The notes under the pieces are model-generated. The model worked only from the letters and a program-made list of their open reading frames with translations. It ran no database searches and was not told where the DNA came from. Positions 37,537-46,940 of a DNA stretch of 64,000 nucleotides are shown one piece after another; within the stretch, counting starts at the first letter, position 1; each line of letters begins with the position of its first letter. Source of the stretch: Aurantibacter_A sp039941195 (GTDB lineage: Bacteria > Bacteroidota > Bacteroidia > Flavobacteriales > Flavobacteriaceae); NCBI RefSeq assembly GCF_039941195.1, contig NZ_JBDVFA010000013.1, forward strand, positions 18,342 through 82,341. The letters are read 5' to 3'. Both the position numbers and the translations under genes were made by a program.

Positions 37537-38853
37537 CTAATAATGAAAATGTCTACTTTCCTCAATAAACGGATTGCGCTTAGGTTGCAATGGAGCGTTT
37601 GTAAGTGCTCTAAATACCCAGAATAAAAACAATCCAGCAAAAAATAATATACCTCCTAATTCTGGGATACCAATTCCCCAATGTACTCCCACAGTAGCAG
37701 GCATAATAGCGTTGTAAATATCCATATAATGACCTGCTAAAATAACGATACCCGTCATACACACGAACCAATTCATTCGCTTAAAATCACTATTCATTAG
37801 CAATAATACAGGGAACAAGAAGTTCATTGCAATCATACCGAAAAAAGGTAATTTGTAATTTTCTATTCTAGTAACGTAGTATGTTACTTCTTCAGGAATA
37901 TTAGCGTACCAGATTAACATAAACTGTGAAAACCAAAGGTATGTCCAAAAAATACTGATACCGAACATGAATTTTGCTAAATCGTGAATATGGCTATCAT
38001 TTACATCTGGCAAATATCCTCTAGACTTTAAATAAACTGTTACCATTGCTATTGTAGTAATACCCGACACAAACATACTTGCAAAAATGTACCAGCCAAA
38101 TAAAGTACTAAACCAGTGCGGATCAACACTCATAATCCAATCCCAAGACATCATTGATTCTGACACTAAATAGAAAACTAGAAATCCAGCAGACCATCTA
38201 AAATTCAATTTAAAATTAGAATCATCATCTGATTCATCTTGACGTAAAGATAATTTTCTAGAATATTCTCGATAAAAAATCCAACCACCCAAGAATATCG
38301 CTGCTCTAAGCAGGAAGAAATAAGGGTTTAAGAACCCAGATTTACCTTGTAGTAATTCATCATGTGCAACCACTTCTGGATCCATCCAAACAAATAGATG
38401 ATTCATGTGCGCAACAGACATTGCTAATATCACAAATACGATTATTCCCCCAGGCACCAAATATGAAGTCACACCCTCCATTACTCTGAACAATAAGGGC
38501 GACCAACCAGCCTGTGCTGCTCGTTGTATAGCATAAAAAGCCAATGCACCCAAAGCTATCATAAAGAAAAAGAACGCCGCCACATACAATGCTGACCATG
38601 GTCTATTCTTTAATTGTGCTAATGTATGTTCATCATGAGCTGAATCGTGATGAGCCGTTTCGCCATGACCTTCAGCAGCATGAGCTACTTCTTCACCATG
38701 TGCTGAACCATCACCATCATCATGACTTGCAACAATAGCCTTAGCTTCTTCAACTGTACTAGGCGCAGAAAGAAAACCTGTTATTATGAATAAAGCCCCA
38801 ACAGCCATCATAATAAAAGAACCTATTTTTAATCGATTTGAAAATGTGTACAT
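37537..38853 (-). CDS. actF: Alternative complex III subunit ActF
   Basis: ActF is one of the two large quinol-side membrane subunits of alternative complex III and is related to NrfD-type proteins. The 438 residues show about ten helices (ALYVAAFFFFMIALGALAFY, GGIIVFVILAMSVAHMNHLF). Near residues 50-80 there is a His/Glu-rich periplasmic or loop segment (AEGHGETAHHDSAHDEH) that may bind metal or may be a simple linker. It lies between actE and coxB with gaps of 18 and 26 bases. Confidence 0.92.
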   Translation of the reverse strand: MYTFSNRLKIGSFIMMAVGALFIITGFLSAPSTVEEAKAIVASHDDGDGSAHGEEVAHAAEGHGETAHHDSAHDEHTLAQLKNRPWSALYVAAFFFFMIALGALAFYAIQRAAQAGWSPLLFRVMEGVTSYLVPGGIIVFVILAMSVAHMNHLFVWMDPEVVAHDELLQGKSGFLNPYFFLLRAAIFLGGWIFYREYSRKLSLRQDESDDDSNFKLNFRWSAGFLVFYLVSESMMSWDWIMSVDPHWFSTLFGWYIFASMFVSGITTIAMVTVYLKSRGYLPDVNDSHIHDLAKFMFGISIFWTYLWFSQFMLIWYANIPEEVTYYVTRIENYKLPFFGMIAMNFLFPVLLLMNSDFKRMNWFVCMTGIVILAGHYMDIYNAIMPATVGVHWGIGIPELGGILFFAGLFLFWVFRALTNAPLQPKRNPFIEESRHFHY

Positions 38854-38871
38854 ATCTTGTATGCTAATGTA

Positions 38872-39432
38872 TTATTTTGTTAAATCTTGTTTCAGTTTCA
38901 CTACATATTCTGAAACTTGCCACATTTCTTTTGTATTCATTTGTGCGGCATAAGAACCCATTGAGTTCAATCCGTAATGAATAGTATGATAACTTGTACC
39001 TACTGTAATATTTCTGGCGGCATCTGCATAACTAGGCACACCTAATATTTTCTCGCGTTTCACAAGATTACCTTGCCCATCACCTTTATTACCATGACAA
39101 ATCGCACAATAAATAGCATATAACTTTTGACCCTCTGCAAGATTTTCATCCATTTTTAAAGAATCTAAAGGACTTTCCATTAATCTAGCTATCTCTTTTC
39201 CTTCCGGGGTATTCTCATTACCATATGGCAACCAACCTCTTGAAATTGTATTGGCTGGTGGAACCATTGCTTCTTGTCCATTTGGTAAAATACCGGCCTC
39301 ACCGTATGCCTCATAGCCCACGGGAACATACATATTTGGAAAATACTGATAATTAGGAGCATTATCGCTTTTACACGAAGACACCATCCAAATCAGTGCA
39401 AATACGCTTACTATTTTGCTAAAACTGTTCAT
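38872..39432 (-). CDS. actE: Alternative complex III subunit ActE, monohaem cytochrome c lipoprotein
   Basis: ActE carries one haem and passes electrons from the ActA haem chain to the oxidase. The 186 residues begin with a lipoprotein signal (FALIWMVSSCKSD, lipid on Cys about 20). The haem site is YCAICHGNKGDGQGN at about 112, and the axial Met is probably in GLNSMGSYAAQM. PVGYEAYGEAGILPNGQEAM is typical of the family's N-terminal extension. It starts one base after the actD stop. Confidence 0.93.
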   Translation of the reverse strand: MNSFSKIVSVFALIWMVSSCKSDNAPNYQYFPNMYVPVGYEAYGEAGILPNGQEAMVPPANTISRGWLPYGNENTPEGKEIARLMESPLDSLKMDENLAEGQKLYAIYCAICHGNKGDGQGNLVKREKILGVPSYADAARNITVGTSYHTIHYGLNSMGSYAAQMNTKEMWQVSEYVVKLKQDLTK

Positions 39433-39433
39433 A

Positions 39434-39964
39434 TTAATGAAGGTTTTTCTCAGTCATATTAATCTCTACAGCACCTGTATCGAGTAATAAATCTTTTAAC
39501 TCTTTTTCATTGTCGTGCACTTCAATTTCCATTACAAAATGGTCATCTGTTGTGCGTACATCTGGATTCTCAGCTTTTTTAAATGGCCATAATTTACTTC
39601 TCATATAAAAAGTAATAACCATTAAGTGAGCAGCAAAGAATACGGTTAATTCAAACATGATAGGCACAAAAGCCGGCATGTTTTCGATATAACTAAAACT
39701 TGGCTTACCCCCAATATCTTGAGGCCAATCAACAATCATAATATTGTTCATCATCCAAATTGCAACACTCAGCCCTAAACATCCATACATGAAAGATGTT
39801 ATCGCTATCCTAGTTGGAGCAAGTCCCATTGCTTTATCTAGTCCATGTACAGGAAATGGACAATAGACTTCTTCTATATGATGTTTGGCAGCTTTTACTT
39901 TTTTGACTGCATGCATTAATACATCGTCATCATTATAATATGCCTGAATAACTTTAGATGCCAT
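39434..39964 (-). CDS. actD: Alternative complex III subunit ActD (DUF3341)
   Basis: A 176-residue membrane subunit of alternative complex III with two helices (ITSFMYGCLGLSVAIWMM and IMFELTVFFAAHLMVITFYM). The conserved start has KHHIEEVYCPFPVHGLDKAM, and the end carries HFVMEIEV. It holds no cofactor and is thought to be structural. The genes on either side are one and two bases away, so translation is probably coupled. Confidence 0.93.
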   Translation of the reverse strand: MASKVIQAYYNDDDVLMHAVKKVKAAKHHIEEVYCPFPVHGLDKAMGLAPTRIAITSFMYGCLGLSVAIWMMNNIMIVDWPQDIGGKPSFSYIENMPAFVPIMFELTVFFAAHLMVITFYMRSKLWPFKKAENPDVRTTDDHFVMEIEVHDNEKELKDLLLDTGAVEINMTEKNLH

Positions 39965-39966
39965 AT

Positions 39967-41718
39967 CTATTTATTGTTATTTAGAATTCTTGCTTGGCCA
40001 GCCCAATCATCACGCTGTGCCCTTCCTGGGAATGATTCAGTAATAGAATCTAATAGATTATATTCCTTTTCCGTCATTCTACCAACTTGTGCAAATGTAT
40101 AGATGCCAATTTGGTTTAGTGTTTTCTCCATCTGAGGACCGATACCTTTAACTTTCTTCAAGTCATCAGCTGTTTCTTTGGTCGCATCAAATGTCCCTAT
40201 AGAACTTAACAAGTCAGACACACCAGTTTTATCATCTTTAGCTGGCACCAACTCACCCATTAAAACATCATCGGTAATTACTTCCGCTTTCGGCTCAACT
40301 ACTTTACCTCTTTTTTCAATTTGATATAAAGGTTGACCAGAATCTCTTAAGTTCTTGTAGCGCTCACCAGAAGATTTCAATATCGATTTAACTTCAGCTT
40401 GTGCGATAACAGGGAATGTTCTTGAATACAATAAGAATAGTACAAAGAAGAAACCGATAGTTCCTACGAAAATTCCGATATCAACAAAAGTTGGAGAGAA
40501 CATTGTCCATGAAGATGGAAGATAATCTCTATGTAATGAGGTAACAATAATCACGAAACGCTCGAACCACATACCTATGTTCACCACAATAGAAATAAAG
40601 AATGAGAACATAATACTTGTACGCAATTTCTTAAACCACATAAATTGAGGAGAAAACACGTTACATGTCATCATTGACCAATATGCCCACCAGTAAGGTC
40701 CAGTTGCTCTATTCAAGAATGCATATTGTTCATATTCTACACCTGAGTACCATGCCATGAATAATTCCGTAATATATGCACAACCCACAATGGATCCTGT
40801 TAACATGATTACAATATTCATTAGTTCTATATGTTGCACGGTAATATAAGCCTCCAAACTACATACTTTACGCATTATAATTAATAGCGTGTTTACCATT
40901 GCAAATCCTGAGAAAATTGCACCAGCAACAAAATATGGAGGGAAAATAGTGGTATGCCAACCTGGAATCACCGATGTAGCAAAGTCAAAAGATACAATGG
41001 TGTGTACAGAAAGTACAAGTGGAGTAGCAAGTCCTGCCAAAACCAATGACACCTCTTCAAATCGTTGCCAATCTTTAGCACGGCCTGTCCAACCAAAACT
41101 CAATAAACTATAAATTTTCTTTTGGAAAGGCTTAACAGCTCTATCGCGAATCATCGCAAAATCAGGAAGTAAACCTGTCCACCAGAATACTAATGATACA
41201 GATAAATATGTAGATATCGCAAATACATCCCAAAGTAATGGTGAATTAAAGTTAACCCACAAAGATCCAAATTGATTAGGAATAGGTAACACCCAATAGC
41301 CCAACCAAGGTCTTCCCATGTGTATTACAGGGAACAATCCTGCTTGTATTACAGAAAATATTGTCATAGCCTCCGCTGAACGGTTAATAGCCATTCTCCA
41401 CTTCTGTCTAAACAAAAGAAGTACTGCAGAAATTAAGGTCCCGGCATGCCCGATACCTACCCACCAAACAAAATTGGTAATATCCCAGGCCCAACCTACG
41501 GTTTTATTCAGACCCCATGTTCCTATACCTGTTGAAACTGTATAAACAATACATCCAACTCCCCATAGAAAAGCCACCAATGCAATGGAAAAAACTATCC
41601 ACCAATGCTTGTTAGCCTTACCTTCTACTGGCCTTGATATATCTACAGATACATCATGGTAGCCCTTGTCTCCAAGAACTAGCGGTTTACGTATTGGTGC
41701 TTCGTAATGCGACGCCAT
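39967..41718 (-). CDS. actC: Alternative complex III subunit ActC with added C-terminal helix-hairpin-helix domain
   Basis: ActC is the NrfD/polysulfide-reductase-type membrane subunit that, with ActB, forms the quinol-oxidising core. Residues about 35-460 give ten or so helices, with conserved stretches such as FVWWVGIGHAGTLISAVLLL and HMGRPWLGYWVLPIPNQFG. The last 67 residues (517-583) are unexpected for a respiratory subunit: LKKVKGIGPQMEKTLNQIGI reads as a helix-hairpin-helix, followed by FPGRAQRDDWAGQA, which is like small HHH domains of ribosome- and DNA-linked proteins. A linker of about 50 residues separates the two parts. The total of 583 exceeds a plain ActC by roughly 100. Confidence 0.93.
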   Translation of the reverse strand: MASHYEAPIRKPLVLGDKGYHDVSVDISRPVEGKANKHWWIVFSIALVAFLWGVGCIVYTVSTGIGTWGLNKTVGWAWDITNFVWWVGIGHAGTLISAVLLLFRQKWRMAINRSAEAMTIFSVIQAGLFPVIHMGRPWLGYWVLPIPNQFGSLWVNFNSPLLWDVFAISTYLSVSLVFWWTGLLPDFAMIRDRAVKPFQKKIYSLLSFGWTGRAKDWQRFEEVSLVLAGLATPLVLSVHTIVSFDFATSVIPGWHTTIFPPYFVAGAIFSGFAMVNTLLIIMRKVCSLEAYITVQHIELMNIVIMLTGSIVGCAYITELFMAWYSGVEYEQYAFLNRATGPYWWAYWSMMTCNVFSPQFMWFKKLRTSIMFSFFISIVVNIGMWFERFVIIVTSLHRDYLPSSWTMFSPTFVDIGIFVGTIGFFFVLFLLYSRTFPVIAQAEVKSILKSSGERYKNLRDSGQPLYQIEKRGKVVEPKAEVITDDVLMGELVPAKDDKTGVSDLLSSIGTFDATKETADDLKKVKGIGPQMEKTLNQIGIYTFAQVGRMTEKEYNLLDSITESFPGRAQRDDWAGQARILNNNK

Positions 41719-41752
41719 AATTTAATTTATTATTACTATGCTTATTCTTTAA

Positions 41753-44700
41753 TTATGCTTCGTTTGTATTTCTCACTTTTACATGATAAAACACATTTGG
41801 TTTTGTTCCAACATGTTCTAACAAGTGATACATACGGTCACTCTCTTTTAATTTCGCTACTTCACTATCATGATCATTAACATCGCCAAAAACCATAGCT
41901 CCACTACTACAAGCAGCTGAACATGCCGTTTGGAATTCATCATCTTTAACTGGACGACCATCTCTTTTAGCATCAAGAATTGACTTCTGTGTCATTTGAA
42001 TACACATAGAGCATTTCTCCATAACACCTCTAGAACGAACATTAACATCTGGATTAACAACCATTTTACCTAGGTCATTATTCATATGATAATCAAACTC
42101 ATCATTGTTATTGTACAAGAACCAGTTAAAGCGTCTTACTTTATAAGGACAGTTGTTCGCACAATATCTAGTACCAACACATCTGTTATACGCCATATGG
42201 TTTTGACCTTGTCTACTGTGTGATGTTGCAGCAACTGGACAAACCGTTTCACAAGGAGCATGATTACAATGCTGACACATTACCGGTTGAAAAGCTACCT
42301 GTGGATTTGCTGTTGGATGTTCCAACTCTCCAAAACCTCCTAAAGATCCTTTATCACCAGAAAGACCATCAAATTCTTCTTTCTTGATATTATCTTCCTC
42401 AAAAGTTTCCTCTGACGAGTAGTATCTATCAATACGCAACCAGTGCATATCTCTAGACTTTCTAACTTCGGCTTTACCCACAACAGGAACATTATTTTCT
42501 GCATGACATGCAATAACACATGCACCACATCCTGTACACGCATTAAGATCTATTGAAAGATTAAAATGATGTCCAATAGAACGATCAAAACTATCCCATA
42601 AATCAACACTCGTTGCAGGAACTTCATTATGATCCAAAGACACCTGAGGAACATGATTCCATTCCGAATGATCTTTTGTATTAAAAATCTCTAATGTAGT
42701 TTCTTTTATTATATCACCGCGACCCATAAGTGTATTGTGCAATTGTACACAAGCAAACTCATGATTACCAGCTATCTTTTCAATCGTCACCGATTGAACA
42801 TTTTTTAAATTTTGATACAATGGGTACGCATTTACACCCGTTTGCATTTCTGACTTCAATCCTACTTTTCTTCCATATCCAAAAGAAAGTCCTACAGAAC
42901 CTGCAGCTTGACCAGGCTGAATAATCACCGGTACATTACTTACCGAAACTCCATTTACTGTTAGCTTCGCATAACTACCATCCAAACCACCATTCGCAAC
43001 ATTTTCATTTACAAATCCTAACTTTTCAGCATCAGCTTTTGAAACTGTTACATAATTATCCCAAGAAACTCTTGAAATAGGATCCGGAAACTCTTGCAAC
43101 CATGGATTACCTGCTTGTTGCCCATCACCCATACCGGTCTTTGGATACAACTGCAATTCCATTCCAGCCATATTAGCACTTGCTAAACTCTGAACAGCAG
43201 AAGCTATCGAAACAGAGACTACCTCCTCAACACCCTCCAAACCTTCAACAGCCACTTCTTTATCAGCAGCATCAACTATTGTATTTACTGGATCAGCATC
43301 TTCAGAAACACTCTCACCAATAGCATCAGCAGGCACAAATACACCAGCTTGCAATGCTCTCCCCCAATCACTACCAGCTAAAACTGAAGCCGACCAGGTT
43401 TCTTTAATAAAATCGTAATAACTTAAATCACTACCCATCCAATTCAACAAGGTAGATTGAAATTGCCTAGTATCAAACAATTCAGTTATCGTAGGTTGCA
43501 TTAAACTATAATGCCCTTTTTTCAATTGCGCATCACCCCAAGATTCTAAATAATGATTAGAAGCCGCTGTATATTGAGTTACTTCTGTAGTTTCATTCCA
43601 ACTTGTTGAAAAAACAACAGAAAGACCAACATTATCAAGACCTTCTTTGAAGTCGGCAGCATTCGGCAAGGTATACATTGGATTAACCCCATCCATTATT
43701 AACGCACCCACATTTCCCGATTTCATAGACGAAATCAACGTACTTAAGGCCGCACTATTTCCTTGACGGGTATATCTTGGAGATTTAGCATCAAAGGCTT
43801 TACTTCCCAACATCTCATTAATCGCAAGTACTACAGTTTGCACATTAACATCATCAATACCAGAAACAACAACAGAACCACTCATATCCTTGCGAATAAG
43901 AGCTGCAGTTTCATCAATCGCCTTTTCTACATTTTCAGGTAATTCACCTCCCGCGGAAGTTCCATTTAATTTAGCGTATAATTTTGCTAAAGCAATCATC
44001 TGTTGCGATGGCGTTAAAGGAACACGCTTATCAGCATTAGCACCAGCTAAAGACATATTTGCCTCAAACTGTACATGCTTAGACATTTTTCCATTTTTAG
44101 GAACCCGACCTTTAGCATATCCTGCATCATAGCCACCACCTTGCCAATCTCCTAAAATATCAGCACCAAATGAAACAATAACATTTGCCTTTTCAAAATC
44201 ATAATCAGCCAAGGCACGCTCACCATAATTAGCTTCAAATGCTGAAAGAGCTGCATCTTCAGAAACCGCATCATAAGTTACATGATTTACATTTCCATAA
44301 GCCGCTTTAAACTCTTCAATTAATTTTGAAGTAGAAGGACTAGCATAAGTTTGCGTTAACAACGCAATTTGCTTTCCAGAACTCTTCAAAGAACCCAATT
44401 TAGCTTTTACAGCCGCATCAAGCGTAGCCCACTCTGTTGGCTCACCATTTGCAACAGGTCCTTGTAATCTTTTACTATCATATAAAGACAAAACCGATGC
44501 TTGCACTCTAGCGTTACCAGAACCAGCAACTTTTGCCTCATTATTATTCTCAATTTTAATTGGTCTACCTTCTCTAGTCTTTACTAAAATACTAGCAAAA
44601 TCAAATCCATCAGCTATAGTAGTCGCATAATAGTTAGCAACACCAGGAACTATGTTTTCCGGCTGAACAACATAAGGAATAGATTTTATAACCGGCCCTT

Positions 44701-44914
44701 CACAGGCAGCTATAGATGCCGCCGCAGTACTGAAACCAACATATTTCAAAAAATCTCTTCTATTCGTTGAAGTTTCAGACAAAATTTCTTTGTCGCCCAA
44801 AAATTCATCAATAGGTATTTCTTGAACAAATTCGTTCTGTTTTAGCGTCTCAACAATGGAATCGTTCGGATTTAATTCCGCTTCGTTTTTCCAATATTTT
44901 TTGTTTGATGCCAT
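41753..44914 (-). CDS. actB: Alternative complex III iron-sulfur subunit ActB
   Basis: ActB receives electrons from quinol and passes them along iron-sulfur clusters to the haems of ActA. At 1053 residues it joins a molybdopterin-oxidoreductase-like domain with no cofactor site (about 90-700) to a ferredoxin domain. The latter has cysteine sets CTGCGACVIACH, CQHCNHAPCETVCP, CVGTRYCANNCPYKVRRF and CSMCIQMTQ...CSAACSSGAM, enough for four clusters. A twin-arginine signal (NRRDFLKYVGFSTAAASIAA) followed by Cys shows export and a possible lipid anchor. Gaps to its neighbours are 33-34 bases. Confidence 0.95.
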   Translation of the reverse strand: MASNKKYWKNEAELNPNDSIVETLKQNEFVQEIPIDEFLGDKEILSETSTNRRDFLKYVGFSTAAASIAACEGPVIKSIPYVVQPENIVPGVANYYATTIADGFDFASILVKTREGRPIKIENNNEAKVAGSGNARVQASVLSLYDSKRLQGPVANGEPTEWATLDAAVKAKLGSLKSSGKQIALLTQTYASPSTSKLIEEFKAAYGNVNHVTYDAVSEDAALSAFEANYGERALADYDFEKANVIVSFGADILGDWQGGGYDAGYAKGRVPKNGKMSKHVQFEANMSLAGANADKRVPLTPSQQMIALAKLYAKLNGTSAGGELPENVEKAIDETAALIRKDMSGSVVVSGIDDVNVQTVVLAINEMLGSKAFDAKSPRYTRQGNSAALSTLISSMKSGNVGALIMDGVNPMYTLPNAADFKEGLDNVGLSVVFSTSWNETTEVTQYTAASNHYLESWGDAQLKKGHYSLMQPTITELFDTRQFQSTLLNWMGSDLSYYDFIKETWSASVLAGSDWGRALQAGVFVPADAIGESVSEDADPVNTIVDAADKEVAVEGLEGVEEVVSVSIASAVQSLASANMAGMELQLYPKTGMGDGQQAGNPWLQEFPDPISRVSWDNYVTVSKADAEKLGFVNENVANGGLDGSYAKLTVNGVSVSNVPVIIQPGQAAGSVGLSFGYGRKVGLKSEMQTGVNAYPLYQNLKNVQSVTIEKIAGNHEFACVQLHNTLMGRGDIIKETTLEIFNTKDHSEWNHVPQVSLDHNEVPATSVDLWDSFDRSIGHHFNLSIDLNACTGCGACVIACHAENNVPVVGKAEVRKSRDMHWLRIDRYYSSEETFEEDNIKKEEFDGLSGDKGSLGGFGELEHPTANPQVAFQPVMCQHCNHAPCETVCPVAATSHSRQGQNHMAYNRCVGTRYCANNCPYKVRRFNWFLYNNNDEFDYHMNNDLGKMVVNPDVNVRSRGVMEKCSMCIQMTQKSILDAKRDGRPVKDDEFQTACSAACSSGAMVFGDVNDHDSEVAKLKESDRMYHLLEHVGTKPNVFYHVKVRNTNEA

Positions 44915-44947
44915 ACTTATATCTGTAATTAGCTACTTAATTCTTGT

Positions 44948-46285
44948 TTAATAATGACACTTTCCACATTCCAAACCACCCATTTGAGCAGCAGTCAATT
45001 TCTCAACTCCGTACTTCTTTGAAAGCTCTTCGTGAATTTTAGCGTAATACTCATTACCCTCTACCTTAACATTGGTTTCACGGTGACAATTAATACACCA
45101 CCCCATAGTTAAAGGCGAAAATTGCTCAACAATTTCCATTTCTTCTACTGGACCATGACAAGTTTGACACTCAACACCTGCAACTGTAACATGCTGCGAG
45201 TGATTGAAATATGCAAAATCTGGTAAATTATGTACACGCACCCACTTTACCGGTTTACTTTCACCTGTGTATTTTTGATTTTCCTCATCCCAACCAACAG
45301 CTTTGTAAAGTTCTTTTATCTGTTTGGTGTAAAATTCATTAGTATATCCATTTGCCAAATCATCTTTACTTGGTCCTTCAGGATTACCTTTATATTCATA
45401 TATCGACTTATGACAATTCATACAAACATTTAGCGAAGGAATTCCAGAAGTCTTAGAAACTCGTGCAGATGAGTGACAATACTTACACTCTATCTTATTA
45501 TCACCAGCATGAATTTTATGAGAAAAATGAATAGGCTGTATCGGCGCATAACCTTGATCAACTCCAACTTGCATAACATAGCCGTATGCAAAATAAGCAC
45601 CCGACAATAACAACAATATCACTGTAACAAGAATTAAAAATTGATTTTCTACAAAAGCCTTCCATAAAGGTAATCGCTTCTCCTTCTCTTCAACCAGCTC
45701 AACTCCGTTTGCAGCAGCAATACGCTGCAAAGTTTTATTAACCAAAAGAAGCATTACCACCAACAAACCAAACACCAATGCAAGCGCACCCAATATTACT
45801 TCATTAGAAATACCTCCTGTACCACCTTGTGACACAACTTCACCAGCAGCTCCAGCAGCAGCCGGAGGCGGCGTTGCAGGCTCAGCAGCTGTATATGCCA
45901 AAATGTGATCTATATCTTCATTACTCAAAGTTGGAAAAGCAGTCATCGCTGCCTGATTATACTCAGCATACACCTTATTCGCATACGCATCACCTGAGGC
46001 TATCACACCTGGACTGTTTTTAACCCAAGCATACAACCACTCCGTATCTAAGCCTTCATCTTCTGCTAATCTAGAAGCCACTTTAGCCAATGCAGGACCC
46101 GTCATTTTTCTATCCAAAGCATGACATGCCGCACAATTTTGATTAAATAATTGCTTCCCCTTTACTGCATCACCACCAGTAGCGCCCTCTTCTTGAGCAA
46201 AAAGTGATAAGGAAAAAAGTAAGAAAAATACTGCACTTACACTGAAAACTCTAGAAAACTGATTTCGGTAATGAACCTTTTTCAT
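44948..46285 (-). CDS. actA: Alternative complex III multihaem cytochrome ActA with extra N-terminal cytochrome c domain
   Basis: ActA collects electrons from ActB in a chain of c-type haems. Six CxxCH sites are present: CAACH at about 51 in a separate N-terminal cytochrome c domain, then CKYCH, CMNCH, CQTCH, CINCH and CGKCH in the pentahaem domain. Two membrane helices lie between the parts (about 163-183 and 215-240), with a Pro/Ala linker before them. The frame extends to 46336, but the ATG at 46285 (MKKVHYRNQ) gives a normal signal peptide ending LSLFAQ and is preferred; it yields 445 residues. It heads an eight-gene operon down to coxA. Confidence 0.94.
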   Translation of the reverse strand: MKKVHYRNQFSRVFSVSAVFFLLFSLSLFAQEEGATGGDAVKGKQLFNQNCAACHALDRKMTGPALAKVASRLAEDEGLDTEWLYAWVKNSPGVIASGDAYANKVYAEYNQAAMTAFPTLSNEDIDHILAYTAAEPATPPPAAAGAAGEVVSQGGTGGISNEVILGALALVFGLLVVMLLLVNKTLQRIAAANGVELVEEKEKRLPLWKAFVENQFLILVTVILLLLSGAYFAYGYVMQVGVDQGYAPIQPIHFSHKIHAGDNKIECKYCHSSARVSKTSGIPSLNVCMNCHKSIYEYKGNPEGPSKDDLANGYTNEFYTKQIKELYKAVGWDEENQKYTGESKPVKWVRVHNLPDFAYFNHSQHVTVAGVECQTCHGPVEEMEIVEQFSPLTMGWCINCHRETNVKVEGNEYYAKIHEELSKKYGVEKLTAAQMGGLECGKCHY

Positions 46286-46377
46286 ATTAATTAAATTGCT
46301 TTCGGAATCTTGGCATGATATTTTCGTTAAGTACATTCTCTGGAGCTTAGTTTAAATATCTACCCTTAAATTGAAGG

Positions 46378-46385
46378 CAAAAATA
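46378..46385 (-). promoter_or_regulatory. Candidate -7 promoter element of the act-cox operon
   Basis: Minus-strand TATTTTTG fits TAnnTTTG and would leave a leader of about 85 bases before the ATG at 46285. No convincing -33 TTG was seen. The 240-base gap 46286-46525 serves both this operon and the divergent SPOR gene and otherwise shows only AT-rich DNA. Confidence 0.35.
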
Positions 46386-46484
46386 CAACATAGACTTTAT
46401 TTGGAAAATGTTAAGTTATTTATAATTTACAATTTATAATTAATCTAAATAATATTAATTCACGTGGATTAAACTCGAAAAAAT

Positions 46485-46492
46485 TACCTTTG
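46485..46492 (+). promoter_or_regulatory. Candidate -7 promoter element of the SPOR gene
   Basis: TACCTTTG fits the consensus 34 bases before the ATG at 46526. It also argues against a start at 46490, which would fall inside the promoter. Confidence 0.4.
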
Positions 46493-46525
46493 TTCAAGCG
46501 ATTAAAAATCAACATAATAGCACAA

Positions 46526-46897
46526 ATGAAAATACTTTTATATACAGCAATCCTATTTGGAACCCTTGGCACAACCTATGCGCAGACGGGTAAAGTGAAC
46601 ATTGTTCAAGATCAAAAACTAGATAAATTACTAACTCAATACAAAACTGCAAACTCTAGTTCTGAATATTATCGTATACAAGTTGGTTTCGGATCACATG
46701 CAAAGGCGACCAGAATTAAGTCTGAAGTAGAAGTAGATTTTCCTAATTTGTATAGTAAAATTGACTTTGACTCCCCAACCTATAGAGTACGTGTTGGTAG
46801 ATTTAAAAACAAACTAGATGCCGAACGAAAATTTATTGAGGTACGGGCAAAATATCCAGATGCTATGTTATTAAAACCAAAAAAATCGTCTAATTAG
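46526..46897 (+). CDS. SPOR domain protein
   Basis: A small periplasmic protein of 123 residues: a signal peptide (MKILLYTAILFGTLGTTYAQ) and a SPOR domain, the fold that binds denuded peptidoglycan at division sites. The domain is seen in YYRIQVGFGSHAKATRIKSE and YRVRVGRFKNKLDAERKF, the two repeats of the fold. The open frame reaches back to 46490, but the ATG at 46526 gives the proper signal peptide and lies behind a promoter-like box. It is divergent from the act operon and convergent with infB. Confidence 0.88.
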   Translation: MKILLYTAILFGTLGTTYAQTGKVNIVQDQKLDKLLTQYKTANSSSEYYRIQVGFGSHAKATRIKSEVEVDFPNLYSKIDFDSPTYRVRVGRFKNKLDAERKFIEVRAKYPDAMLLKPKKSSN

Positions 46898-46910
46898 ACG
46901 ATTTTTTTTT
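46881..46910. terminator. Bidirectional intrinsic terminator between SPOR gene and infB
   Basis: AAATCGTCTA and TAGACGATTT form a near-continuous hairpin with an A run on one side and nine T on the other, so it can stop transcription on both strands. It overlaps the last codons and stop of the SPOR gene and lies 31 bases beyond the infB stop. Confidence 0.8.
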
Positions 46911-46940
46911 GCTTTATTATATTTAATTATTACACTATTC

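Noticed and set aside
42340..42543. Cys-rich 67-codon minus-strand frame
   Set aside because: It is another frame of the ActB ferredoxin domain and only mirrors that coding sequence.
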